Source: Acidobacteriota bacterium
GTDB taxonomy: Bacteria > Acidobacteriota > Blastocatellia > UBA7656
Assembly: GCA_016201275.1 (NCBI GenBank)
Contig: JACQDB010000077.1
Location: forward strand, 20,476-84,475
DNA: 64,000 bases
Direction of reading: 5' to 3'
Shown here in pieces: positions 26,062 through 35,812 of this stretch. The position numbers and the translations under genes are program-made. The notes under the pieces are model-generated. The model was not told where the DNA came from, did not search any database, and saw only the letters and a list, made by a program, of their open reading frames with translations. Position 1 is the first letter of the stretch. Every line of letters starts with the position of its first letter.

Positions 26062-28536
26062 ATGATGAGTATTCGGTATTGGAAAATCAGTATTGCCCTC
26101 TTGCTTTTTATCGGCGGTTTCGCCATCCACGCAGCCCCTGCCCAAACCTTGAATGAACCGGAGTTGCCGCGTCTGTTGCTCGACACCACTTATCAAGCGC
26201 CCACCGGCAATATCATCAATGTGGCCGCAGGCGGTAATTTTCAAGCGGCGCTCAATGCTGCAAATCCCGGCGACGTGATCGTGCTGCAGGCCGGAGCCAC
26301 TTACACAGGCAATTTCACCCTGCCCTATAAAACCGGCAACGAATGGATTGTCATACGCTCGTCTGCCGAAAACGATTTGCCAGCGGCGAACACTCGCGTG
26401 CAGCCAACGCACAGCACGGCCCTGCCCAAGCTCGTCAGCGCCAATGCCGCAGCCGTCATCGCCACAGCAAACGCGGCGCATCATTATCGCTTCATAGGCA
26501 TTGAGTTCGGCCTCAAATCCGGCGTCAATCTCAATTATGGATTGGTGGTTTTCGGCAGCAGCAGCCAGAACACGCTGGCACAGGTTCCGCACGATTTGAT
26601 TCTCGACCGCTGTTATATACACGGCAATGCGACGGGCGATGTGTCACGCGGTGTGGCCATGAATTGCGCTCGCGCTGCGGTGATGGATTCTTATATCGCC
26701 AACATTCACGGCGTCGGTTTCGATACCCAGGCCATCGCCGCCTGGAACGCGCCGGGGCCGCTCAAAATCGTCAATAACTATCTGGAAGGCGCGGGTGAAA
26801 ATATTATGTTCGGCGGTGCTGACCCGAAGCTTTACGGTCTGGTGATTTCGGATGTGGAAATCCGCCGCAATCATTTGTCCAAACCCTTATCGTGGAATCC
26901 GCGTGACCCCAGCTATGCCGGCATTCATTGGTCGGTGAAGAATATTTTTGAACTCAAAAACGCCCAGCGCATATTGGTTGAAGGCAATCTGTTCGAGTAC
27001 AACTGGATGGATGGACAAAACGGCACGGCGATTTTATTCACGCCGCGCAATCAAGAAGGTACTGCGCCGTGGAGTACGGTTCAGGATGTCACCTTCACCA
27101 ATAACATCGTGCGCCACACTGCCGCCGGGGTCAATTTTTTAGGCACCGATTATAACTTTCCGAGCCAGCGCTTGCAGCGCATCAAGGTGAAAAACAATCT
27201 CTTTGTTGACGTAGGCAATCCGAGTTATGGAACCAACAACGTGTTGTTTTATGTCTTGAATGGCACCACCAATATCACCCTTGATCACAACACCGCTTTT
27301 CAATCCGGCAATGTCATCAGCGCCGATGGACAAGCGCACACCGGCTTCGTTTATACCAACAACCTGACGCCGCATAATACCTACGGCGTAATCGGTTCGG
27401 GCAGCGGCCCCGGCAAAGCATCCCTCAATGTCTATTTTCCGAATTGCGTGTTTCTCAACAACATCCTGACGGGCGGTTCCGCGTCGGTGTATCCGAAAAA
27501 TAATTTCTTCCCGTCAACGCTGGATGCGGTGGGCTTTGTGGATCGCGCCGCTGAAAATTATCGGCTGGCCATTACCAGTCTGTATCACAATGCCGGAACC
27601 GATAGCCAAGACATAGGCGCAGACTTGGACGCCATCGCAGCGGCTATGAGTATCGCGGCCACGCCGCCACCACCGCCGCTGAATCAACCGCCCGTGGTCA
27701 CTGCCAACGTGTCGGCGTTGGCGGGCATTGCGCCGCTGGCGCTGTCGTTCGCTTGCACCGCCAGCGACCCGGATGGCGCGATTGTCTCTTACCTTTGGGA
27801 TTTCGGCGATGCTCAAACCGCCGCCACTGCCGCCGCTTCGCACACCTATCAAAATGCCGGAAACTTCACCGCGCAAATCACCGTTACCGATAACGCCGGA
27901 GCGACGGCAAGCGCTTCTGTAACCATCAATGTTACAAATCCGGTAGCGCCGCCGCCGCCGCCAACAGCCGATGTGGTGTTGTATGCCGCCGAGAGCGTTG
28001 TCAAAGTTGGCAACTGGCAAGTCGTAGCAGACCCGACCGCCGCCGGAGGCTCACGGTTGCGAAATCCCGATCAGCGCGGCAAGAAGCTCAGTCAGCCGCA
28101 AGCCACGCCTAGAGATTATTTTGAAGTGACCTTCAACGCCCAGGCCGGAGTGCCGTATCGCTTATGGGTGCGCGGCAAAGCGGATAACAATTCGCAGTAC
28201 AACGATTCGTTCTATGTGCAATTCGACGATAGCGTGACGGCAAATGGCGCGTCGGCTTTTCGCATCGGCACTACGGATGCGACGGTTATCAATCTGGAAG
28301 AATACTTGAATTACGGATTGAATGGCTGGGGCTGGCAGGACAATGGCTGGGGCATAAATGTGTTGGGGCCGTTCCTCTATTTTCAAACCAGCGGCACGCA
28401 CACCTTACGCCTGCAACCGCGAGAAGACGGCTTCTCTATAGATCAGATCGTGTTGTCGCCGCTGAATTATTTACTGGTAGCGCCGGGCGGCTTGAAAAAT
28501 GACAATCACATATTGCCGAAAAACAGCGGTAGGTAA
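26062..28536 (+). CDS. Secreted right-handed beta-helix protein with PKD domain and C-terminal carbohydrate-binding-like module
   Basis: About 824 residues, exported by a signal peptide (MMSIRYWKISIALLLFIGG). A parallel beta-helix region opens with GGNFQAALNAANPGDVIVLQ and GATYTGNF and includes repeated Asn-rich turns (NNIVRHTAAG, DHNTAF). A PKD domain (YLWDFGDAQT) and the roughly 160-residue module also found at 10150 and 12017-17374 follow. The fold is that of pectate lyases, epimerases and other polysaccharide-active enzymes, but no catalytic residues can be named with confidence. AAGGA precedes the ATG at 26062; longer starts would hide the signal peptide. A paralogue without the C-terminal domains lies at 51206-52966. 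Confidence 0.85.
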   Translation: MMSIRYWKISIALLLFIGGFAIHAAPAQTLNEPELPRLLLDTTYQAPTGNIINVAAGGNFQAALNAANPGDVIVLQAGATYTGNFTLPYKTGNEWIVIRSSAENDLPAANTRVQPTHSTALPKLVSANAAAVIATANAAHHYRFIGIEFGLKSGVNLNYGLVVFGSSSQNTLAQVPHDLILDRCYIHGNATGDVSRGVAMNCARAAVMDSYIANIHGVGFDTQAIAAWNAPGPLKIVNNYLEGAGENIMFGGADPKLYGLVISDVEIRRNHLSKPLSWNPRDPSYAGIHWSVKNIFELKNAQRILVEGNLFEYNWMDGQNGTAILFTPRNQEGTAPWSTVQDVTFTNNIVRHTAAGVNFLGTDYNFPSQRLQRIKVKNNLFVDVGNPSYGTNNVLFYVLNGTTNITLDHNTAFQSGNVISADGQAHTGFVYTNNLTPHNTYGVIGSGSGPGKASLNVYFPNCVFLNNILTGGSASVYPKNNFFPSTLDAVGFVDRAAENYRLAITSLYHNAGTDSQDIGADLDAIAAAMSIAATPPPPPLNQPPVVTANVSALAGIAPLALSFACTASDPDGAIVSYLWDFGDAQTAATAAASHTYQNAGNFTAQITVTDNAGATASASVTINVTNPVAPPPPPTADVVLYAAESVVKVGNWQVVADPTAAGGSRLRNPDQRGKKLSQPQATPRDYFEVTFNAQAGVPYRLWVRGKADNNSQYNDSFYVQFDDSVTANGASAFRIGTTDATVINLEEYLNYGLNGWGWQDNGWGINVLGPFLYFQTSGTHTLRLQPREDGFSIDQIVLSPLNYLLVAPGGLKNDNHILPKNSGR

Positions 28537-28594
28537 AAAGCCGCTTTTCGGCTTGTCCGCAGCTTGTGAGGCAAGCGGCAAGAAATAGCATACG

Positions 28595-28647
28595 GTGGAG
28601 AAGCGGTCTGTGACCGCCAGTCCAGCGGTCACAGACCGCTTCTCCAC
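28595..28647. repeat. Perfect GCGGTC hairpin (family D)
   Basis: Arms of 23 bp, GTGGAGAAGCGGTCTGTGACC plus GC and the exact complement, around a 7-base loop. Related to the array at 20081-20254. It lies 58 bp after the beta-helix gene. Confidence 0.8.
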
Positions 28648-28733
28648 GGGCATGATGGGCTTATATTTTCTTGCTCTCAAGGATGCCTTCGAGAGCGCTG
28701 CTATTTTATTGGCGACGGCTGAATCAGCGCCGC

Positions 28734-28770
28734 AGGAGGAGCAAGTGTACGCTTGCTCCTCCTACGTTTT
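28734..28770 (+). terminator. Rho-independent terminator candidate
   Basis: AGGAGGAGCAAG and CTTGCTCCTCCT are perfect 12-bp arms followed by ACGTTTTTAT. It is about 200 bp beyond the beta-helix gene and could end that transcript. The rest of 28537-29112 shows no gene. Confidence 0.6.
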
Positions 28771-29112
28771 TATTGGCGGATAGGGTTCACGCACAGGCCG
28801 ATACCTTGGCTCTTCAATGACTTCCTGCGGCACACCAAGTCAGCAAATTCTTCCTCACCTGTTCTCTACCTTCAGCGAATTTTTTTTGCAAAACCGCAAG
28901 CGTTGCGATTATTGAACCAGACGTGGAAAATAATTTCCCACAAGCGAGATTGACAAAGAAGAACGCTGTAGGTTCTCCAAGTCTCCTTTACAATCCCCGC
29001 GACGGTGACGCGCTCATAGCAGGTTGTAACCCACAGCAATAACTAGATTCGTCAGGTTTATGCAAGCTACTCAGGCTGCCGATGATTGGCGGCACAGGAT
29101 TCGTGTAGGTTT

Positions 29113-29493
29113 ATGAAATTTATCAGTACAAAACGCCCCTACTTGCTTTTGCTTCTCTTCATCTTGATAAGCGTTGGCATCATTTTTTCGCTTCGCGCCA
29201 AATCCTCGGCCCATCACACCGTGCAAATCGCTATGGCGAAAAACCATCAACTCACCTATGAACCGCGTGCGACAGAGACCCAAGACCTGCCGCTGCCGCT
29301 GCCCGTGACGCACTTCGAGCCGTTGCTGTTATTTGTGTTGGGAACGCTGCTGCTCTCCATTGTCACCGGCATTAATCTGATTCGCTCACGAAAATCCGGC
29401 CTGCGCCTGCATACCGGCACTTCCGCAAGTCTGGAGTCGCGCCGCAAGTTTGCCACGCGCCATCACCGGGTCAAAAAAAATTCAGCCGCTTAA
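29113..29493 (+). CDS. Small protein with two membrane helices, unrecognised
   Basis: About 126 residues. An N-terminal helix (YLLLLLFILISVGIIFSL) and a second one (PLLLFVLGTLLLSIVTGINL) flank a periplasmic-type loop of about 45 residues that ends PLPLPVTHFEP. A basic tail (RSRKSGLR...RRKFATRHHRVKK) follows. The proline segment, helix and arginine order recalls a PEP-CTERM sorting signal, but the PEP core is absent and the tail is too long. It lies 22 bp upstream of the Wzz-like gene, so it may be a helper of the export complex. I chose the ATG at 29113, upstream of the hydrophobic helix. No known family. Confidence 0.6.
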   Translation: MKFISTKRPYLLLLLFILISVGIIFSLRAKSSAHHTVQIAMAKNHQLTYEPRATETQDLPLPLPVTHFEPLLLFVLGTLLLSIVTGINLIRSRKSGLRLHTGTSASLESRRKFATRHHRVKKNSAA

Positions 29494-29515
29494 TAGCATC
29501 AAGGGGAGGGAAGAT

Positions 29516-31096
29516 ATGAGCAGCTTGAGACCAAGAAGTTTTTCGGAATACGCGCAGATGTTGTGGCGACGCAAGTCGCTGTTTCTCTTTGTTGCGGGGA
29601 CAACGCTAGTCGCCGCCTTCTTCATCATCAAAAGTCTGCCCAACAACTACGAAGCCCAAGCGACGATTGTCGTGACCGGCAAACAGGACGAGCGTCAAGC
29701 GCTGGCCGACCGCGTTGCCGCCGTGCGCGAACGCCTGAGCAGTCGCGCCTTGTTGGAAGCGGTTGCTCAACGCCACCTGCTGGCGGGCAACGCGCAAGGC
29801 GCGGCGCTTGATGTGGCGGTCAATCGTTTACGCAAAGACACCAAAGTGGAAACCTTCATGCGCGGCGATTTTCCTGAACGCCTGACCTTGACCTATCGCA
29901 ACCACGATCCGCAATTGGCCAGAGATGTGGCGACCGATATGGTTTCGATCTTCGGCAGCATGAACGAAGCGCTTGCCAAACAATTGACCGAACAAAACGA
30001 CGCCTTGAACGCCGAATTGAATGAAGTCGAAAATCACCTCAATCAAATCAGCCAGCAACGCAGCGTGCGCCGCAGTTCAGGCGTCAGCCGCCCACGCATA
30101 GATATGAATGCCGTGCGCGCCGAACGTGCGGCAACCAACTCGACGATTGAAACGCTCAAGGATAAACAGTTTTCGCTGGAACGCGAAATTGCCCAGCAAA
30201 AACAGCAGATTGCTGAACAACAGAAGTTGGTCAAAGCCGCGCCCACCGATGCCCGCGCCAACAGTTCTTACGGTGTGCTGCTGGTTCGCAAAGCCGAACT
30301 CGAAGCCCAGATCAAAGATTATGCGGCGCAATACACCGATAAAAACCCCAAAGTCCTACAGGCGCGCAATCAACTCGAAGAGATCAATCACCAGATTGCT
30401 CAACTCAATGTTGAAGCCCAGAACGGCGGAGCGCTGAACTCTCCCGAAGCCCGCGAGCTTCGCGGTTTGGAACGCGAGTTGTCGCGCCTGGAAACCGAGT
30501 TGGCGATTACTCAACGGGCGATGGAAAGAAAGCAACAAGCGCTCACCAGCCCTCCCTCTGCTGCCGATTCTCTGGTCGCCAGCGCCCCTCTCATCAGCAC
30601 CCCGGTTAGTCCGTCCGGCGATGCCGAGTTGCCGTTAGCGGGCAGCGATTACCAACGCTTGAAAGATCGCTATGATTCGCTGTTGCGAAGACAGGAGCGT
30701 TTGGAATATGCGCGCACGACCGCCGCCGGATTTGACCCTGGCCTCTTTCAAATCGTAGATATGCCAGCCTTGCCGGAAATTCCTGCCGGACCGGATCGCT
30801 TGAAATTAATGGGGCTGGCGTTAGTGTTGGCGCTGTTTTTAGGGCTTGTCGCCGTGATCGCTTTTGAAGTTCCCCGACTCTTCTCGATACGCGACGACCG
30901 CGACGTGGAGTATTACCTGGGCGCGCCGGTCATCGTGATGATTCCCGAAAGCGTCTCGCCAGGGCAGTCGGGACAGACGCGACGCTTGCTGGCCATGCGC
31001 GTCGTCGGGATGTTGCTGTTGGCGGCGGTGGTGGTTCCGGCGTTGATTTTCCTGCTCAACAATCTGCGGGTTTTTCAACTGCTGGCCAGTCGCTAG
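29516..31096 (+). CDS. Polysaccharide chain-length determinant (Wzz/PCP family, XrtA-locus type)
   Basis: About 526 residues. An N-terminal inner-membrane helix (SLFLFVAGTTLVAAFFII) follows a short cytoplasmic start with SFSEYAQMLWRRK. A long periplasmic coiled-coil part contains NALNAELNEVENHLNQI and LEREIAQQKQQI. Two helices close the protein (KLMGLALVLALFLGLVAVIAF and RVVGMLLLAAVVVPALIFLL). The Pro-rich segment before the first of these (PALPEIPAGPDRLK) is typical of the family. The ATG at 29516 has AGGGGAGGG upstream. It would set polymer length together with the BY-kinase-like protein encoded next; the kinase is separate, not fused. Confidence 0.9.
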   Translation: MSSLRPRSFSEYAQMLWRRKSLFLFVAGTTLVAAFFIIKSLPNNYEAQATIVVTGKQDERQALADRVAAVRERLSSRALLEAVAQRHLLAGNAQGAALDVAVNRLRKDTKVETFMRGDFPERLTLTYRNHDPQLARDVATDMVSIFGSMNEALAKQLTEQNDALNAELNEVENHLNQISQQRSVRRSSGVSRPRIDMNAVRAERAATNSTIETLKDKQFSLEREIAQQKQQIAEQQKLVKAAPTDARANSSYGVLLVRKAELEAQIKDYAAQYTDKNPKVLQARNQLEEINHQIAQLNVEAQNGGALNSPEARELRGLERELSRLETELAITQRAMERKQQALTSPPSAADSLVASAPLISTPVSPSGDAELPLAGSDYQRLKDRYDSLLRRQERLEYARTTAAGFDPGLFQIVDMPALPEIPAGPDRLKLMGLALVLALFLGLVAVIAFEVPRLFSIRDDRDVEYYLGAPVIVMIPESVSPGQSGQTRRLLAMRVVGMLLLAAVVVPALIFLLNNLRVFQLLASR

Positions 31097-31198
31097 GCGC
31101 GCCAATCGGGATGAGCAAAACTCTTCAAGCCATATTTTATTAAGCCATGCCTGCGGCGGCGCACAGAGGCGTCGGTGCAGAAGCAAGAGGACAAAGGA

Positions 31199-32098
31199 AT
31201 GGGAAAAGTTTACGAAGCATTAGAGCGTGCCGAACGCGAATCGCAAAAACCCAGAGTGGCGGCGCTCCCGCTTTCCAACTCGCGCCAATCGTCGGCAACC
31301 GACCGGCGCGACGCGGCGGAGTCCTTCGATTTCATAGACTATTCGTTGAAGGCGCTGCCCTCCGAAGAGGTGGCGCAACGCCATCAGGAAGCGGCCAGCG
31401 CGGCTTTTGCACGGCGTTCGCTGGTGGAACCGACGCACGAAGCGCAGTTGGATTTGTCGCGCATAGACCCGCATCTGACCATGTTTTTCGACGCCAATCA
31501 ACGGGCTTCCGCACCGTACAACAAGCTGGCGATTTCGCTGATTGCCGCAAAAGACGAGCGCCCGTTGAAAAAAATTCTGATCGCTTCGACGCATCGCGCC
31601 GAAGGCCGCACCGGCGTGGCGCTCAATCTGGCCTGCGCCTTGGCGCGGGACAAACAGAAAGTTCTGGTCATTGATGCAGACCTGCATCGCCCTTCGCTGT
31701 TGCGTTTGTTGGGACTGGAAGCCGCAGCCGGTTTGCCCGAAGTCATACGGCAAAACCTCGCGCCCGGACAAGCCACTGTGCGCGTGTCGCCTTTTAATCT
31801 GGAGGTGCTGCCGACCCGCGAACAGGTGGAAAATCCGACCGAGCTATTCACCGCGCCGCGCTTCCGCGAAGTCTTGACACTGCTGGAAGCCGAATACGAT
31901 TTCATCCTGTTTGATTCCTCGCCGCTCTTACAGGTGAATGATGCGAACCTGCTGGTGCGTTTGACCGACGCCACCATCTTTGTCATACGCGCTGGCAAAA
32001 CCAGTTCGCTGCAACTGGGCAAAGCTGTCGCTTCGTTGTCCGAAGAACACATCTTCGGCGTGGTCTTGAATCGCGCCGAACCGTGGGCAACCGCCTGA
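31199..32098 (+). CDS. CpsD/CapB-like BY-kinase homologue with altered P-loop
   Basis: About 299 residues, cytoplasmic partner of Wzz in exopolysaccharide control. It starts MGKVYEALERAERES, as in XrtA-locus tyrosine autokinases. The Walker A site reads HRAEGRTG (about 132-139), with Arg in place of the invariant Lys. Walker A' VLVIDADLHRP and Walker B ILFDSSPLL are intact. There is no C-terminal tyrosine cluster; it ends VVLNRAEPWATA. Loss of the P-loop Lys normally destroys ATP hydrolysis, so this may act as a structural partner. ATG with GAGG upstream. Confidence 0.87.
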   Translation: MGKVYEALERAERESQKPRVAALPLSNSRQSSATDRRDAAESFDFIDYSLKALPSEEVAQRHQEAASAAFARRSLVEPTHEAQLDLSRIDPHLTMFFDANQRASAPYNKLAISLIAAKDERPLKKILIASTHRAEGRTGVALNLACALARDKQKVLVIDADLHRPSLLRLLGLEAAAGLPEVIRQNLAPGQATVRVSPFNLEVLPTREQVENPTELFTAPRFREVLTLLEAEYDFILFDSSPLLQVNDANLLVRLTDATIFVIRAGKTSSLQLGKAVASLSEEHIFGVVLNRAEPWATA

Positions 32099-32183
32099 AG
32101 GCTGGAAGGGCAAAGCGTCCGTAGGCGCGGCATACAGGCTGTCGGAAACGGACTGCTTCGTGGAAGAACAAGTGGGACTGGTG

Positions 32184-33563
<1,380 letters not shown>

Positions 33564-33658
33564 GGCCGGACTTCAACGACGGTTCATCACTTGTCGCCGG
33601 TTGCGGCATCGCCAGAGGTCACCGTAGCGCGGCTGTTTGTATCCGTATCGGAGGAACT

Positions 33659-34411
33659 ATGAAAAACCTGTTGCTGCCAAAATCGCTCAAGCTTGTTTTC
33701 CTGCTTTCCCTTATTCTGTTCGCGGCCTGGTCGTTGGCCTCGCGCACGCTGGCGCAGCAAACCGCCAGCCTCGCGCCAAGCAAAGCCAGCACTGATGAAA
33801 CCCTCGACCCGTTCTTCAAAAAAGTCTATCAGGATTTTTACCAGACCTATCGGTTGGGACCCGATGATGAAATCGCTGTACGCATATTAGGGCAGCCCGA
33901 TTATTCCTTGGAAAAAACCAAAGTCTCGCCGGTTGGTCGCATCTATCACCCCTTGCTCGGTGATGTCGAAGTCGCCGGTTTGACGGTTGCAAAGCTCACT
34001 GAAAAGCTGACCAGCGATTTCAGCCAGTACATTCTCAATCCGAAAGTCAGCGTCTCGCTGGTCGAAGCCAACAGCGCCAAGATCGGCGTACTCGGCGATG
34101 TGACGCATCCCGGCATCGTGGTGATGACTCGCCCCATGACCGTGCTGGAAGCCTTGTCGGCGAGCGGCGGAGTGTCGGATTTCGGCAGCAAATCCGATGT
34201 CACGGTGCTGCGCCAGAACGGTTATGATCGCCCACAAATGCTCAAGGTCAATGTCAAACGCATCATGGAAGGCAAGGCCGACACCGAAGAGAATCTGCGT
34301 TTGCAGGCCGGCGATACCATCATCGTGCATGGCAACACGCGAAAGAAATTCACGCAGATTACTTCGCTGCTTGGCTTCGGACAATTTCTCGCTTTTGTGG
34401 CGGGACGTTGA
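33659..34411 (+). CDS. Polysaccharide export protein (Wza-like, Poly_export/SLBB)
   Basis: A 250-residue exported protein with an N-terminal hydrophobic signal (LKLVFLLSLILFAAWSLASR). A polysaccharide export domain is marked by YRLGPDDEIAVRILGQPDYS and VSPVGRIYHPLLGDVEVAGLTV, and an SLBB-like domain by KIGVLGDVTHPGIV...PMTVLEALSASGG. It forms the periplasm/outer-membrane exit channel for the polymer. It lacks a clear lipobox Cys, unlike E. coli Wza. GGAGG is well placed before the ATG. Confidence 0.9.
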   Translation: MKNLLLPKSLKLVFLLSLILFAAWSLASRTLAQQTASLAPSKASTDETLDPFFKKVYQDFYQTYRLGPDDEIAVRILGQPDYSLEKTKVSPVGRIYHPLLGDVEVAGLTVAKLTEKLTSDFSQYILNPKVSVSLVEANSAKIGVLGDVTHPGIVVMTRPMTVLEALSASGGVSDFGSKSDVTVLRQNGYDRPQMLKVNVKRIMEGKADTEENLRLQAGDTIIVHGNTRKKFTQITSLLGFGQFLAFVAGR

Positions 34412-34476
34412 CGCACGGGCTGGCCTCGGCGCGACCAATTGGCACAGTGATTTTTACTTAGCGAGTGAGATACGGA

Positions 34477-34953
34477 ATGAAAAAAAGGCCACAGATGGAA
34501 CCCACACCGCTCTCCATATTTGTACGCGAGCGCCTCACGGAACTCGGCGTCAGCCAATCGGAATTCTGTCGCTTGACCGGCTTCGATCAAGGGCTGCTCT
34601 CCAAAGTACAAAGTTCAATGGTAACCAATCTCACCCTGGAAAGCGCCTTGCGCCTGTCCATAGGCTTGTGTGTGTCGCCCAAAAAAGTTTTTGAATTGTT
34701 GGGACGCATGGAACTGCACAACCTGATTGTCACGGCCTATGCGATTGATATGGGGGATTTGACCCGTTTGAAAGCCGACGACTTGCCGCCCTCGGTGCTG
34801 GAAATCTGTCACATGGCAGTGCGCGCACACCTGCAAGAGCATGACCTTGAAAAAATCAGAAAGGCGCTCTATCCGATGGCTGTCGCGCATCGCCCCAACG
34901 ATGATCGCAACGCAGGGAAACTCGCTGCTGCACGAGGTCGAGATGAGTGGTAA
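34477..34953 (+). CDS. XRE-type HTH regulator
   Basis: About 158 residues. The N-terminal half holds a lambda-repressor-like HTH (ERLTELGVSQSEFCRLTGFD, then LESALRLSIGLCVSPKKVFELLG). The C-terminal half is helical and unrecognised. It sits inside the exopolysaccharide operon, and its end overlaps the start of the formyltransferase gene by 11 bases, so its level is tied to the cluster. It could act as an autoregulator or a silencer. ATG at 34477 chosen over a GTG at 34465. Confidence 0.72.
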   Translation: MKKRPQMEPTPLSIFVRERLTELGVSQSEFCRLTGFDQGLLSKVQSSMVTNLTLESALRLSIGLCVSPKKVFELLGRMELHNLIVTAYAIDMGDLTRLKADDLPPSVLEICHMAVRAHLQEHDLEKIRKALYPMAVAHRPNDDRNAGKLAAARGRDEW

Positions 34954-35812
34954 TAAATTGCGCCTGATGATTTTGACGCACGGCAGCCACAAAGCGGCAG
35001 CCATTATCGAAGGCATACTGGCATTGCCGTGCGCTGAAATCGCCGCGATCTTTATCGAAACAGCGACGACGCGCCGCTATCGTCTGTGGGAAAAAATTCG
35101 TCGTGCGCTTCGCTACGACGGCCTCGGCGGCACGTTGAAAAAATATCTCCGCAAGCTGTTGAAATTATCGCGCACCGGCGCGCTCAAAGACGCCAGCCCG
35201 TCGCCTGCCAGTCACGAACGCATACGCGATCTGGCTGCCGAGTGCGGCATTCCTCTGCACTTCGTCGAGAATTATCACTTGCCGGAAGCCCTCGCCTTGA
35301 TGCGCCAGGCCGATGCCGATTTAGGCGTCGTGCTAGGCACTAACATCTTGAAAGAGTCGGTGTTTTCGATTCCGCGACGCGGCTGCATCAACACCCATCA
35401 AGGGCTTGCGCCGTATTATCGCGGCGGCCCGCCGGTCTTCTGGGAATTGTTCAACGACGAAAGCGAAGTCGGCTTGACGGTGCATTTCGTCGCCGCCAAA
35501 GTAGATACCGGCGACATCATCGCGCAAGAGACCATGCCGTTGATTTATGACGCCTCATACGGCCTCGATTACGAATCGTTTCTGGCCGACTATCGCGCCA
35601 AACTCTCTGACCGCGCCGCCGTACTCGTGCCGCAAGCCATACAGATGCTGGCCGAAGGCACCGCGCAATTGCGCCCACAGAATATCGCACTCGGCAAACG
35701 CTATCGCCTGCCCATCAAAAAAGAGAAAGACGAATTGCGCCGCCGCTTGCGCCAGCGTTTGAACCAGAAGAAAGCGGCGACCAATAGAGAAGTGGGGGTG
35801 AGCAACGGATGA
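34943..35812 (+). CDS. Formyltransferase-family protein
   Basis: About 289 residues. The core motif of formyl-tetrahydrofolate-dependent transferases is present: GCINTHQGLAPYYRGGPPVFWEL with the catalytic His, then VGLTVHFVAAKVDTGDII with the metal/acid Asp. Asn of the triad probably lies in VLGTNILKESV. It is not a full Met-tRNA formyltransferase. In a polysaccharide cluster it most likely N-formylates an amino sugar nucleotide. The chosen ATG at 34943 has GAGG upstream and overlaps the previous gene. Sugar substrate unknown. Confidence 0.82.
   Translation: MSGNKLRLMILTHGSHKAAAIIEGILALPCAEIAAIFIETATTRRYRLWEKIRRALRYDGLGGTLKKYLRKLLKLSRTGALKDASPSPASHERIRDLAAECGIPLHFVENYHLPEALALMRQADADLGVVLGTNILKESVFSIPRRGCINTHQGLAPYYRGGPPVFWELFNDESEVGLTVHFVAAKVDTGDIIAQETMPLIYDASYGLDYESFLADYRAKLSDRAAVLVPQAIQMLAEGTAQLRPQNIALGKRYRLPIKKEKDELRRRLRQRLNQKKAATNREVGVSNG

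Noticed and set aside
34943..35812. Methionyl-tRNA formyltransferase (fmt)
   Set aside because: It has the formyltransferase core but lacks the typical Fmt C-terminal domain length, and it sits among glycan genes.
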